Origin: Heyndrickxia camelliae
GTDB lineage: Bacteria; Bacillota; Bacilli; Bacillales; Bacillaceae_C
Length of the DNA: 64,000 nt
Assembly (NCBI RefSeq): GCF_002844575.1
Contig: NZ_PIQO01000005.1
Coordinates: forward strand, 180,318 to 244,317
Direction of reading: 5' to 3'
The translations under genes were made by a program, and so were the position numbers. The notes under the pieces were generated by a model, which ran no database searches, was not told the DNA's origin, and was given only the letters and a program-made list of their open reading frames with translations. How positions within the stretch are numbered: position 1 is the stretch's first letter; each line of letters starts with the position of its first letter. Positions 35,313-46,765 of this stretch are shown here, one piece after another.

Positions 35313-38300
35313 CTATGCACTATGAGTTGATTCTATTTTTGCTGCATTCCGTTGTTTTTTGGATTTTTTAAAATAGAGCAGTTCATAGAACACAGGAACA
35401 ATAAAGAGGGTCAAGACTGTTGCTACGGCAAGACCGCCAATAACGACAACTGCTAATCCCTTTGAAACGAGACTGCCTGCTTCGGCATGTGTAAACAGTA
35501 ACGGCAGCATGGCACATATGGTTGCTACCGCAGTCATGATGATTGGACGGGTTCTTGTTGCCGCCGCTTCTACAATGGACTCTCGGATGGACATATGTTC
35601 TTCGTTTTGTTTTATTTTGTCTATTAACACGATAGCGTTGGTTACAACAATTCCGATTAACATCAATGCGCCTAGAAGGGCAGTAGGATCAACAGAAACT
35701 CTTGAAATCACCAACCCAAGAATTGCACCGATGGACGCAAGCGGTAATGTCATTAGAATAGCAATAGGCGTCCTTAATGTTCTAAACGTCAGTACCATAA
35801 TTAAATAAACTAACCCGATTGAAATCACCATAACTAACCCTAAGTCGGCAAAATCACTTGCCTGCTGTTCAACTGCACCACCTTTAACCAACTTCACATT
35901 TTTGGGTAACTTTAGCTTATCCAGTTGCTTATCTATATCCGCTGAAATAACTGAAAGCTTTTTAGGATTAATTTCTGCACTAATGCGAATATATTCCTTT
36001 CCATTCTTATGGAGCACTGTACTGCTTTGTGTCACTTTCTCTATTTTAGCAATAGTAGAAAGGGGAACCATTCCTGTTTGAGTTGCAATTTGAATTTTAT
36101 CCAAATCATTTTTCGTGGCCGGATTCAAGTCTGTATCCATTACAACAGAAGTTTCTTTTCCGTCTATTGTCATATTGCCAATTGGTGTTTTGTTTAATAG
36201 CCCGTTTAATTGCATGGCAATTTGCCCCGTATTGGCTTTTGTCGGGTCTACAATTAATTGATAGACTGGCTTTTTCTCTTCCGCATTAGAAGAAACTTTC
36301 TTAACACCATTTGTTCCATCTATTAGCTTTACCATTTCATCAGAAGCCTCTAAGAGTTTTTCCCTATCTGGCCCTTCAAGATCATAGGTGATCGCAGTTT
36401 GACTTGACCCCATGAAGGATGCAGTAGATGCTTGTATATCGGCGTTCGGAAAATCCTTCTTCATTGCATTCACATCTTTAATAAAATGATCGGCATTAGC
36501 ATTATCCTTCAAGATAACAGTAAATGTTGTTTCCGTAGGATTTGATACTTGCCCCCATTTTGCTTGCTCCTCACTATTTCCCTGCTGTGTGATGATAGAT
36601 TGATACCCTTTTAACTTTAAGAGCTTATCTTCAAAAGCAAGTCCTTTGTCTTGAACCTTTGAGATTGGCGTGTCACTTGGGTAGGTCATTGTCACAGAAA
36701 CCATTGTTGCATCATCTGCGCTAATGGATCCCTTTGGAAGTAAGGTATAAAGGGTGATAGAGCCCACAAACATAATCATCGCAAAGAGAACGGGTATCCA
36801 TTTATGATTAAGATTCCATTTTAGAATATTCATATAACGCTTTGGTGCTTTATGTTCTGGTAGTTTCGACTTCTTCAATAATCCAAATGACATTAACGGA
36901 ACTACTGTTAGGGCAACTAAAAGAGATGCCAAAAGGGAATAAGTAACCGTTAGTGCAAATGGCAGTAAGAATGCCTTTAAAGAGCTTTGAATGAGACCCA
37001 TAGGCAAAAATACCGCTATGGTCGTTAGAGTAGAGGAGGTAATGGCCTTAGCTACTTCACCTGTTGCCTTTATAACAGTCTCTTTTGAAAAGCCTTCCTT
37101 CTGTGTCTTCCGGAAAATATTCTCGACAACAACAATACTGTCATCGACTAGCCGCCCAACTGCTACTGCTACTCCTCCTAATGTAAGCATGTTCAACGTG
37201 ATACCGGAGCGCCAAAGTAATAGCAAGGTAAGTCCCAGCGAAAGTGGAATCGATACAACAGTAATCAATGTAGAACGAATATTCCTTAGGAATAATACAA
37301 TGACGATTGTTGCAAATAATGCCCCAAGTAAAACTTCTCTTAGCATACTGTTAACGGAGTCGATCACCATATTGGAGCTGGAGAATAAAATTTCTGCATG
37401 CACATCGTCATCTGATTTATTTATTTCGTCAGCTACCTTTTTAATATCCTTACCTACAGTTACAGCACTAGCATTGCTTTCTTTTGTGATTGAGATAGCC
37501 ATTGCATCTTTTCCATTAACACGGGAAATTCCCTCTTGACCATTCTCCCTTTGGATATCAGCTACATCTTTTAAGTGAACTGCCGGGGCATTGGGCATTG
37601 TTGAAGGAAGAACAAGGTCTCCTAATTCATCAAGACTTGTAATCTTTCCGACTACTTTAAGATTACTCATTTGCCCATCAATGTTCTTATCACCTAAAGA
37701 TACAGAAAGATTTTGTCCTTGCAGTAAACTCATAATGGAATTGATAGATTGCTGTTTAGCGGATAATTTTTTTAAATTCAATCTTACTTCCACTACTGGA
37801 TTTTCTTTTCCATAGAGGGTTACATTGCCTACCCCATTTACACTCTCGAACTTAGGTAAAATCTCTTTCTCGAGTTTTTGAAGATTTGCTTCTTTAGAGC
37901 TCTCATCGAATGCAATGGAAAGCTCCGCTACAGGAATCATCGAGGTATCGTATTGGATGATATTTGGTTTGGAAACAGTATCCGGAAGCTTCAAGTTATT
38001 AATAGCATCTTCTACATGTTTTTTCGCTTCCTTCATATCTGTTTTAGAATCAAAGGAGACCGTTACTTGCGAATAACCATCACCTGTTGTAGAAAAGACA
38101 TCAGTCTTGCCTTTGACGGTTGCTACTGCATTTTCAATTGGTTCGGTAACCTCTTGAGTCATTGTTTGTGAATTATACCCTTGCCCAATAGTCGCAACTG
38201 CTACTTGTGGATTATCAGCTTCAGGCATTAATTCCATGGGCAAAGCAAAGTAACTGCCGATTCCTAAGCCCAATGTTAAAATGGTCATGACAATTAAGGC

Positions 38301-38339
38301 AGCCTTATTACGAAAGGCCCACTTCGTTAAATACTTCAT
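35313..38339 (-). CDS. RND-family efflux transporter permease
   Basis: About 1008 residues, a full AcrB/SwrC-type pump with 12 membrane helices and two large extracytoplasmic porter loops. The helix-4 motif GGVAVAVGRLVDDSIVVVEN carries the proton-relay Asp pair, and GIVVTNAIVLIDK is its counterpart in helix 10. As in Gram-positive SwrC/YerP there is no outer-membrane partner. I start at ATG 38339 (MKYLTKWAFRNK), the usual N terminus, with GGGAGGT 12 bases upstream, slightly far; an ATG at 38381 is possible. No membrane-fusion gene is beside it. Substrate unknown; lipopeptide or drug export is the family role. Confidence 0.9.
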   Translation of the reverse strand: MKYLTKWAFRNKAALIVMTILTLGLGIGSYFALPMELMPEADNPQVAVATIGQGYNSQTMTQEVTEPIENAVATVKGKTDVFSTTGDGYSQVTVSFDSKTDMKEAKKHVEDAINNLKLPDTVSKPNIIQYDTSMIPVAELSIAFDESSKEANLQKLEKEILPKFESVNGVGNVTLYGKENPVVEVRLNLKKLSAKQQSINSIMSLLQGQNLSVSLGDKNIDGQMSNLKVVGKITSLDELGDLVLPSTMPNAPAVHLKDVADIQRENGQEGISRVNGKDAMAISITKESNASAVTVGKDIKKVADEINKSDDDVHAEILFSSSNMVIDSVNSMLREVLLGALFATIVIVLFLRNIRSTLITVVSIPLSLGLTLLLLWRSGITLNMLTLGGVAVAVGRLVDDSIVVVENIFRKTQKEGFSKETVIKATGEVAKAITSSTLTTIAVFLPMGLIQSSLKAFLLPFALTVTYSLLASLLVALTVVPLMSFGLLKKSKLPEHKAPKRYMNILKWNLNHKWIPVLFAMIMFVGSITLYTLLPKGSISADDATMVSVTMTYPSDTPISKVQDKGLAFEDKLLKLKGYQSIITQQGNSEEQAKWGQVSNPTETTFTVILKDNANADHFIKDVNAMKKDFPNADIQASTASFMGSSQTAITYDLEGPDREKLLEASDEMVKLIDGTNGVKKVSSNAEEKKPVYQLIVDPTKANTGQIAMQLNGLLNKTPIGNMTIDGKETSVVMDTDLNPATKNDLDKIQIATQTGMVPLSTIAKIEKVTQSSTVLHKNGKEYIRISAEINPKKLSVISADIDKQLDKLKLPKNVKLVKGGAVEQQASDFADLGLVMVISIGLVYLIMVLTFRTLRTPIAILMTLPLASIGAILGLVISRVSVDPTALLGALMLIGIVVTNAIVLIDKIKQNEEHMSIRESIVEAAATRTRPIIMTAVATICAMLPLLFTHAEAGSLVSKGLAVVVIGGLAVATVLTLFIVPVFYELLYFKKSKKQRNAAKIESTHSA

Positions 38340-38510
38340 AAAATGTACATTACCTCCCATTTCTGTTCTTTGTTTCGTCATTAGTTCACTTAAATAACAA
38401 TAATTTCCTCACCTGCCAACAGATTATAGCATCGTTCATAGCATGTTAAATCCTTTCATAGGTTTATTTTTATATAAGACTTAAGACTGATGACCTTTTC
38501 ATGTGCCAAT

Positions 38511-38539
38511 AAAAAAACCGGGTACCAATATACCCGGTT
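38511..38539 (-). terminator. Terminator downstream of the GH13 gene
   Basis: AACCGGGTA pairs with TACCCGGTT around a six-base loop; the A run at 38511-38517 gives T on the minus strand. Confidence 0.8.
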
Positions 38540-38543
38540 CAAC

Positions 38544-38660
38544 TTAAACAATATGCTTAATAAAATGAAATAGCATTCTCGGAATGAAAGTTAGGATATT
38601 CCAAATGATTTCACCCATTATTTCTCCTACAATACTTTTGAATAAGGACTCTTTAGTCAT
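38544..38660 (-). CDS. Small 38-residue hydrophobic peptide
   Basis: An ATG at 38660 with AAAGGGGA ahead opens a 38-codon frame, MTKESLFKSIVGEIMGEIIW continuing NILTFIPRMLFHFIKHIV. It has one amphipathic or membrane helix and a basic end. Located 43 bp after the GH13 gene and just before the terminator, so part of the same transcript. Not recognised; a ribosome site, a place inside a closed transcript and a clean helix are the evidence. Confidence 0.5.
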   Translation of the reverse strand: MTKESLFKSIVGEIMGEIIWNILTFIPRMLFHFIKHIV

Positions 38661-38703
38661 TAAGGAATCCCCTTTGTATGCATACTCATTCAAAAAAACA
38701 ATG

Positions 38704-40488
<1,785 letters not shown>

Positions 40489-40526
40489 TTATATTTTAGG
40501 TAAAAATATCACAAAAAAATTTTTTG

Positions 40527-40540
40527 TGCAAACGGTTGCT
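40527..40540. promoter_or_regulatory. LacI/cre-like operator 1 in the maltodextrin promoter
   Basis: TGCAAACGGTTGCT matches the cre pattern at all but its last base. It overlaps the putative -35 TTGCTT (40536-40541) of mdxE; the -10 TATAAT is at 40560-40565, 18 bp away. Can be read by CcpA, the adjacent LacI-type regulator, or both. Confidence 0.65.
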
Positions 40541-40570
40541 TTTTTTAAATCACTGGATATATAATAGTGG

Positions 40571-40584
40571 TGCAAACGGTTTCA
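40571..40584. promoter_or_regulatory. LacI/cre-like operator 2 in the maltodextrin promoter
   Basis: TGCAAACGGTTTCA is a full match to TGNAANCGNNNNCA, immediately after the -10 box. The two boxes share TGCAAACGGTT and start 44 bp apart. Confidence 0.75.
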
Positions 40585-40621
40585 TAGATTTTCGATTTTT
40601 AAAAACAAGGGGGAAATCAAG

Positions 40622-41890
40622 TTGAAGAAAGCTTTATCTTTATTCATGACTCCTGTGTTGATCGCAGGGATGCTTGCGGGTTGCGGGCCAAAGGATTCGA
40701 GCACTAGCACTTCAGACGGTGGCAAAAAGGCTGAGGATGCAAAGAAACCTGAAAAGTTACTGGTTTGGGAAGATAAAAAGAGAGGCGTCGCTTTAGAGCC
40801 TGCTATTAAGAGTTTCGAAGAAAAATATGGTATTAAAGTAGAATACAAGGAACTTGGTATGGCTGATGAAATGCAAAAGCAGCTTCCACTTGATGGTCCA
40901 GCTGGAACAGGTCCGGACGTCTTAACACTTCCGCACGATCAACTTGGGGCATTAGCGACACAAGGTCTCCTTGAACCGCTTAAAGTGGATCAATCTGTTC
41001 TTGATCTTTATACTGATTCTTCTATACAAGCGGAAACATATAACGGTAAATTATACGGATTACCAAAAGCAACAGAAACGCCTGTTTTTATTTATAACAA
41101 AAAATACATGAAAAAAGCTCCTGAATCTTTTGACGAACTATATACCTTTGCAAAGGATTTTACAAAAGGCGGCAAGTATGGCTTCTTAGCTCTGTGGGAT
41201 AACTTCTATTTTGCTAATGCAATCATGGCAGGCAATGGTGGGTATGTGTTCAAAAATAATGACGGTAAATTAGATCCGAATGATATTGGATTAAATAATG
41301 AAGGTGCCTTAACAGGTGCTGAGTATATTGGCAAATGGTATAAAGAAGGTTTATTCCCTAAAGGTATCGTTGGAAATAGCGGCGGTTCTGCAAAAGATGG
41401 TCTTATGAACGATGGAAAAGTAGCAGCAGAAATGGATGGTCCATGGGCATTCCAAGGTTTGCAAAATGCAAAAATTGATTATGGTGTTGCTCCTCTGCCT
41501 AAATTGCCGAACGGTGAATATCCAAAAACATTTGTTGGTGTAAAAGGCTGGCAGGTTTCTGCCTTTTCTAAAAACAAAGAATGGGCTACAAAATTAGTAG
41601 AATGGTTGGCAAATCCTGAAAATGCAAAAATTCGTTATGAAAAAACAGGTGAAATACCTCCAGTTAAATCTTTAATGGAAGATCCAATTATTAAAGATAA
41701 TGAAGGTGCAAACGCTGTAGCAGTTCAATCAGAACGTGGAGTTCCAATGCCGAATATTCCTGAAATGGGTCAGGTGTGGGATCCAATGGCTAAATCCTTG
41801 CAGTTAATTGCGACAAACAAACAGGATGCAAAAAAATCACTGGATGATGCTGTAAAAACCATCAATGAAAAAATTGCATCCACTAAATAA
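40622..41890 (+). CDS. mdxE: Maltodextrin ABC transporter, substrate-binding lipoprotein
   Basis: 422 residues, type 1 solute-binding lipoprotein. Signal with lipobox LAGC (Cys near residue 21), then KPEKLLVWEDKKRGVALEPA and AAEMDGPWAFQGLQNAKIDYG, as in MalE/MdxE. TTG start with GGGGGA ahead. Downstream order (two permeases, alpha-glucosidase, LacI regulator) matches the Bacillus mdx operon. Two hairpins lie between it and mdxF, likely making more binding protein than permease. The ATPase is not here; Bacillus uses the shared MsmX. Confidence 0.9.
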   Translation: MKKALSLFMTPVLIAGMLAGCGPKDSSTSTSDGGKKAEDAKKPEKLLVWEDKKRGVALEPAIKSFEEKYGIKVEYKELGMADEMQKQLPLDGPAGTGPDVLTLPHDQLGALATQGLLEPLKVDQSVLDLYTDSSIQAETYNGKLYGLPKATETPVFIYNKKYMKKAPESFDELYTFAKDFTKGGKYGFLALWDNFYFANAIMAGNGGYVFKNNDGKLDPNDIGLNNEGALTGAEYIGKWYKEGLFPKGIVGNSGGSAKDGLMNDGKVAAEMDGPWAFQGLQNAKIDYGVAPLPKLPNGEYPKTFVGVKGWQVSAFSKNKEWATKLVEWLANPENAKIRYEKTGEIPPVKSLMEDPIIKDNEGANAVAVQSERGVPMPNIPEMGQVWDPMAKSLQLIATNKQDAKKSLDDAVKTINEKIASTK

Positions 41891-41908
41891 GCTTACTTTT
41901 AGATTTTT

Positions 41909-41945
41909 AAGCGGTGCCTCTGTTAAAGAGGTGCTGCTTCCAATT
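41909..41945 (+). terminator. Intra-operon hairpin after mdxE
   Basis: AAGCGGTGCCTCT pairs with AGAGGTGCTGCTT with a few G-T or mismatched positions, followed shortly by ATTTTTAA. A weak terminator or processing stem before the permease genes. Confidence 0.55.
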
Positions 41946-42063
41946 TTTAATTATGCTCCAATAAATAAAAACGTGTAAGGGTTTAAATGTTTATCACAAG
42001 TAGAGGTTGTTTTTTATCTACCACCTTTGAATAAAGTGGCAAGAAGTAAGAAATAGCCTTTAT

Positions 42064-42117
42064 AATGCTAACCCCAAAAAGAGGTTTGCATGGAAAGCTC
42101 ATTTTGGGGTTGGCATT
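42064..42117 (+). other. Long stem-loop upstream of mdxF
   Basis: AATGCTAACCCCAAAA (42064-42079) pairs over 16 bp with TTTTGGGGTTGGCATT (42102-42117), one G-T pair, around a 22-base loop. No T run follows, so it looks like an RNA stabiliser or processing site rather than a terminator. It ends 54 bp before mdxF. Confidence 0.6.
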
Positions 42118-42170
42118 AACCTCGAGATGAATTACTTACATATTAATTAGAAAGGGGAGCGGGTCTGTAT

Positions 42171-43448
42171 ATGGAAGGAAGTCAATCAAAACATCAGAAA
42201 TCTGCGGCAGCATTGTCTATAATCCCGGGATTTGGTCAGATTTATAATCGACAATATATAAAAGGAATTATTTTATTCATTCTTGCTTTTTCCTTCACTA
42301 TCGTTTTTAAGGACCTTTTAAATATGGGATTATGGGGAATCGTGACCTTAGGTGTAGAGGTACCAAGAGATAATTCCATCTTCTTATTAATTGAAGGAAT
42401 TCTTGCTGTCATTGTCGTGGTATTTGGATTAGGTTTATATGCTTTCAATTTTTATGATGCTTTTTATAACGGAAGAAAGAGGGACCAGGGGATTGAATTA
42501 ACCACCTTACGTCAGCAGTATAGAAATGTAGTGGATAAAGGATTTCCATATTTAATTTTATCTCCAGGAATGTTTCTACTAATATTTGTGGTTATTTTTC
42601 CGATTTTGTTTGTTGTTTTATTAGCTTTTACTAATTATGATTTATATCATTCTCCGCCGGCAAAGCTAGTCGATTGGGTTGGCTTTAAAAATTTCGTGGA
42701 TATTGTAAAGCTAGATATTTGGAGATCCACCTTCATTGATGTCTTTTCCTGGACGGTTATTTGGACATTTGTTGCTACTACTTGTCAAATAGCGATTGGA
42801 ATATTTCTTGCCGTTCTTGTGAATCAAAAGGACTTAAAATTCAAGAAACTTTTCAGAACCATCTTAATTTTGCCATGGGCAGTTCCTGCATTTGTGTCGA
42901 TTCTAGTATTTGCCGGAATGTTTAATGATACATTCGGAACTATTAACAATGATATTTTAGCATTTTTCGGTATTGATCCAATTCCATGGCTAACCAACCC
43001 ATTTTGGACGAAAGTAGCCTTAATTATGATTCAATCCTGGCTCGGGTTTCCATTTATCTTTGCAATGGTGACAGGGGTTCTGCAGTCGATTCCAGGTGAA
43101 TTGTATGAAGCTGCAACCGTTGATGGGGCAACCGTTTGGCAACAATTCAAAAAAATTACACTGCCGATGATTTTGTTTTCCATCGCTCCGATTCTGATTA
43201 CTCAATACACTTTTAATTTTAATAACTTTAATATTATCTATCTATTTAACGGCGGTGGACCAGCGGTTCCTGGACAGACGGCTGGGGGCACAGATATTTT
43301 AATTTCATGGATTTATAATTTAACACTGGAAACAAAGCAATATGCGAAAGCAGCTGCCATTACACTAATTCTATCCTTCATTGTTATAAGTGTTGCAATT
43401 TGGCAGTTTAGGAGAACGAAATCATTCCAAGAAGAGGATATGATGTAA
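42171..43448 (+). CDS. mdxF: Maltodextrin ABC transporter permease (MalF type)
   Basis: 425 residues, about eight membrane helices. The C-terminal half is a MalF-like permease with the EAA loop ELYEAATVDGATVWQQFKKI. The N-terminal extension carries IPGFGQIYNRQYIKGIILF, a TM2-like helix pair typical of Bacillus MdxF. Start has AAAGGGGAG. The stop codon abuts the mdxG start, showing tight coupling. Confidence 0.9.
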   Translation: MEGSQSKHQKSAAALSIIPGFGQIYNRQYIKGIILFILAFSFTIVFKDLLNMGLWGIVTLGVEVPRDNSIFLLIEGILAVIVVVFGLGLYAFNFYDAFYNGRKRDQGIELTTLRQQYRNVVDKGFPYLILSPGMFLLIFVVIFPILFVVLLAFTNYDLYHSPPAKLVDWVGFKNFVDIVKLDIWRSTFIDVFSWTVIWTFVATTCQIAIGIFLAVLVNQKDLKFKKLFRTILILPWAVPAFVSILVFAGMFNDTFGTINNDILAFFGIDPIPWLTNPFWTKVALIMIQSWLGFPFIFAMVTGVLQSIPGELYEAATVDGATVWQQFKKITLPMILFSIAPILITQYTFNFNNFNIIYLFNGGGPAVPGQTAGGTDILISWIYNLTLETKQYAKAAAITLILSFIVISVAIWQFRRTKSFQEEDMM

Positions 43449-44291
43449 ATGAGTATGAAAAGACAAAAGTTCATTCGTTTAACAATAACCTATATTATTT
43501 TGGCGATAGTTGCTGTTATCATTATCTACCCGGTATTGTGGATTATTGGATCTTCTTTAAATCCAGGAGACAGTTTATCGGGATCATCCATTATTCCAAA
43601 GCATGCTACATTTGCACACTACAGAGAGTTGTTTGATTTAGATAAAAGCAAATATTTTTTATGGTATTGGAATACGTTGAAGATTTGCTTCTTTACGATG
43701 GTGTTAGCAGTATTAATGATTGCCCTGATGGGATACTCTTTTTCCAGATATCGTTTTAAAGGAAGAAAGTACAGTTTAATGACCTTCTTAATTCTGCAAA
43801 TGATTCCAAACTTTGCTGCTCTAATTGCGATTTATGTATTAGCGTTACAAACACATTTAATCGATAAACATATTGGTCTAATCCTGTTTTATGTTGGAGG
43901 ACTGCTTCCTATGAATACATGGTTGGCCAAAGGATATTTTGATACGATTCCAAAAGAATTGGATGAATCAGCGAGAATGGATGGTGCCGGACACTTTCGG
44001 ATTTTTTGGCAGATTATTTTACCACTGGCAAAACCAATCTTAGCGGTTATAGCTTTATTTAGCTTCATTTCTCCATTTACGGATTTTATTATTGCAGGTG
44101 TATTATTACGTACAGAAGATAAATACACACTTGCTGTTGGACTGTATCAGTTGGTGGCAAAACAATTTGGAAATGAATTCACAACCTTTGCAGCGGGTGC
44201 TGTCCTTATCGCAGTTCCTATATCAATATTATTTTTATCACTGCAAAAATATCTCATATCTGGTCTAACAGCTGGAGGAACAAAAGGCTAA
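43449..44291 (+). CDS. mdxG: Maltodextrin ABC transporter permease (MalG type)
   Basis: 280 residues, six membrane helices. EAA loop ELDESARMDGAGHFRIFWQI near residue 178 is the contact with the ATPase. Begins directly after the mdxF stop. Forms the membrane channel with MdxF. Confidence 0.9.
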   Translation: MSMKRQKFIRLTITYIILAIVAVIIIYPVLWIIGSSLNPGDSLSGSSIIPKHATFAHYRELFDLDKSKYFLWYWNTLKICFFTMVLAVLMIALMGYSFSRYRFKGRKYSLMTFLILQMIPNFAALIAIYVLALQTHLIDKHIGLILFYVGGLLPMNTWLAKGYFDTIPKELDESARMDGAGHFRIFWQIILPLAKPILAVIALFSFISPFTDFIIAGVLLRTEDKYTLAVGLYQLVAKQFGNEFTTFAAGAVLIAVPISILFLSLQKYLISGLTAGGTKG

Positions 44292-44360
44292 TGATAGATA
44301 GGAATTTTCAATAGGTCACCTCTTTGAAAATGGTTTTATTACAAGTAGGAGGTACACAAC

Positions 44361-46730
44361 ATGCAAGATACCAGTTTTGCGATTCATCCAGGTAATAAGA
44401 AACAATTAAAAGATACACCATATCAGGATATAGGCGATTTTAGAGGATTTAAGCAAAATGGAAGTTTAATACAGATTCAATGTGAACAAGGATATGTCAA
44501 TATTATTTTTTATCAAGATTCAATTGTGCGAATTGTGATGAATCCTTTTCAAAGTCCGATTATGGAAAGCAGCTTTGCTGTCATTACAGAACCAAGAGAA
44601 GTCTCATATACATTAAAGGAGACTCACGATCAACTCATTATTTCAAACAGTGAACTGGAACTCGTAATTCAAAAATTTCCACTCCGTATAAATGTTCATT
44701 CAGCTGATGGTCGTGTTTTAGTTGGAGAAAGTGAACGTGGATTGGGATTCAATGAAAAAAAGGAAGTAATTTGTTACAAGGATATGCATGAAAAAGACCA
44801 TTTCTATGGATTTGGTGAAAAAACAAGTTTTTTAGATAAACGCGGAGAAAAAATGACAATGTGGAATAGTGACGTATATGCCCCGCATAACCCAGAAATT
44901 GATGCTTTATACGAATCTATTCCATATTTCATGACGCTTCGAAATGGGAAAGCGCATGGGATTTTCTTTGATAATACGTATAAAACCGTTTTTGATATGA
45001 AAAGTGAACAGGATACCTATTCCTTTTGGGCAGAAGGGGGGCAAATCGATTATTTTGTCTTGGCTGGCCCTTCACCAAAGGATGTACTGGAACAATATAC
45101 GTCTTTAACTGGAAGAATGCCATTACCTCCAAAATGGTCTCTTGGTTATCATCAATCACGTTATAGCTACGAAACGGAGCAAGAGGTTCGTGAATTGGCG
45201 AGAAACTTTATAGAAAAAGGAATTCCCGTTGATGCAATCTATCTGGATATCCACTATATGGATGGATATCGTGTGTTTTCTTTTGATAAAGAAAGATTTC
45301 CAAATCCAAAGCAACTCATAGCGGATTTGAAAAATGCTGGAATCCAAGTTGTCCCCATCGTTGATCCGGGAGTGAAAGAGGATCCGGAATATCATGCCTA
45401 TCAGCAAGGTATCTATGAGAATCACTTCTGTAAATACATGGATGGCACAATTTATTATGGAGATGTATGGCCAGGAAACAGCGCTTTCCCTGATTTCACG
45501 AATGCTGATACTAGAGAGTGGTGGGGAGAACTACATCGTTTTTATACAGAATTAGGGATAGAGGGCATATGGAATGATATGAATGAGCCTGCGGTATTTA
45601 ATGAAACGAAAACGATGGATGTTAAAGTAATGCACGGAAATAACGGGAATCCCAAAACCCATAAAGAGCTGCACAATGTATATGGACTTTTAATGGGAGA
45701 AGCAACTTATCATGCATTGAAGAAGCAAAATAATGGGAATCGCCCTTTTCTGCTAACTAGAGCAGGTTATGCTGGTGTTCAGCGTTATGGAGCAGTTTGG
45801 ACCGGGGATAATCGCAGTTTTTGGGAGCATTTGGCGATGGCGGTGCCAATGTGTATGAACCTTGGAATATCAGGTGTTGCTTTTACGGGACCAGATGTAG
45901 GTGGATTTGCTCATGATGCAACGGGAGAATTGCTTGCCCGTTGGACACAGCTCGGTGCTTTTACACCATATTTTCGTAATCATAGCGGATTGGATACTGT
46001 ACGCCAAGAACCATGGGCATTTGGAGAGGAAATTGGCAATGTGGTGAAGAAGTACATTCAATTAAGGTACAAATGGTTGCCGTATTTGTATACCTTATTC
46101 TATAAAGCGAGCAAAACAGGAATACCTGTTATGAGACCTTTATTGATGGAATATCCAAATGATGAAAATACATTCAATCTATCAGACCAATTTTTAATTG
46201 GGGAGAATGTGATGATAGCGCCAATTCTAAAGCCAACCACTTACCATCGCGTTGTCTATTTGCCAGCAGGAAATTGGTATGATTACTGGACAAACAAGTG
46301 TTATGAAGGAAATACCTATATGATGGTAGAGGCATCCCTTGACACGTTGCCGATATTTATAAAAGAAGGCACCATCCTTTCACTAGGAAAGGATATAAAA
46401 AATACTTCCGAAACACTAGAGGAAATGGAAATCCATCTCTATAAATCAGATGAAGGTACCAGTTTATTTCAGTTATATGAGGATGATGGGAGAACATTTG
46501 AATATGAAAATGGTGCTTATTTACTGAAGGAGTTTCGCTGTCATTTTCAAAATAAAATGATTACAATTAATATGGAAGATTTACACAGCGGCTATCTATC
46601 AAGCTGGAGAAGGCTTGTATTTCACCTCCATGGCCTCACAGAGAAAATGGAATTAAAATTTAATGGAGAGACAGTAGAAATGGATTTGGATGAGCAAAAG
46701 GGAACTGCGTCATTTCAAGTATCTATATAG
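44361..46730 (+). CDS. GH31 alpha-glucosidase
   Basis: 789 residues, cytoplasmic. N-terminal beta sandwich (about 1-245), then the GH31 barrel with nucleophile Asp406 in GIWNDMNEPAVF and the second motif GDNRSFWEHLAMAV (acid/base Asp in GAVWTGDN), then C-terminal beta domains. It releases glucose from maltose and maltodextrins at the non-reducing end. Occupies the place that malL (GH13) takes in the B. subtilis operon, so the same step is filled by a different family. AGGAGGT precedes ATG. Confidence 0.92.
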   Translation: MQDTSFAIHPGNKKQLKDTPYQDIGDFRGFKQNGSLIQIQCEQGYVNIIFYQDSIVRIVMNPFQSPIMESSFAVITEPREVSYTLKETHDQLIISNSELELVIQKFPLRINVHSADGRVLVGESERGLGFNEKKEVICYKDMHEKDHFYGFGEKTSFLDKRGEKMTMWNSDVYAPHNPEIDALYESIPYFMTLRNGKAHGIFFDNTYKTVFDMKSEQDTYSFWAEGGQIDYFVLAGPSPKDVLEQYTSLTGRMPLPPKWSLGYHQSRYSYETEQEVRELARNFIEKGIPVDAIYLDIHYMDGYRVFSFDKERFPNPKQLIADLKNAGIQVVPIVDPGVKEDPEYHAYQQGIYENHFCKYMDGTIYYGDVWPGNSAFPDFTNADTREWWGELHRFYTELGIEGIWNDMNEPAVFNETKTMDVKVMHGNNGNPKTHKELHNVYGLLMGEATYHALKKQNNGNRPFLLTRAGYAGVQRYGAVWTGDNRSFWEHLAMAVPMCMNLGISGVAFTGPDVGGFAHDATGELLARWTQLGAFTPYFRNHSGLDTVRQEPWAFGEEIGNVVKKYIQLRYKWLPYLYTLFYKASKTGIPVMRPLLMEYPNDENTFNLSDQFLIGENVMIAPILKPTTYHRVVYLPAGNWYDYWTNKCYEGNTYMMVEASLDTLPIFIKEGTILSLGKDIKNTSETLEEMEIHLYKSDEGTSLFQLYEDDGRTFEYENGAYLLKEFRCHFQNKMITINMEDLHSGYLSSWRRLVFHLHGLTEKMELKFNGETVEMDLDEQKGTASFQVSI

Positions 46731-46765
46731 AATACTAATACTAACGATGAAAAGGGGAGGGTAGC

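Noticed and set aside
36991..37539. 182-codon frame antisense to the RND pump
   Set aside because: Shadow of a well-supported gene; composition mirrors the opposite strand and no ribosome site.
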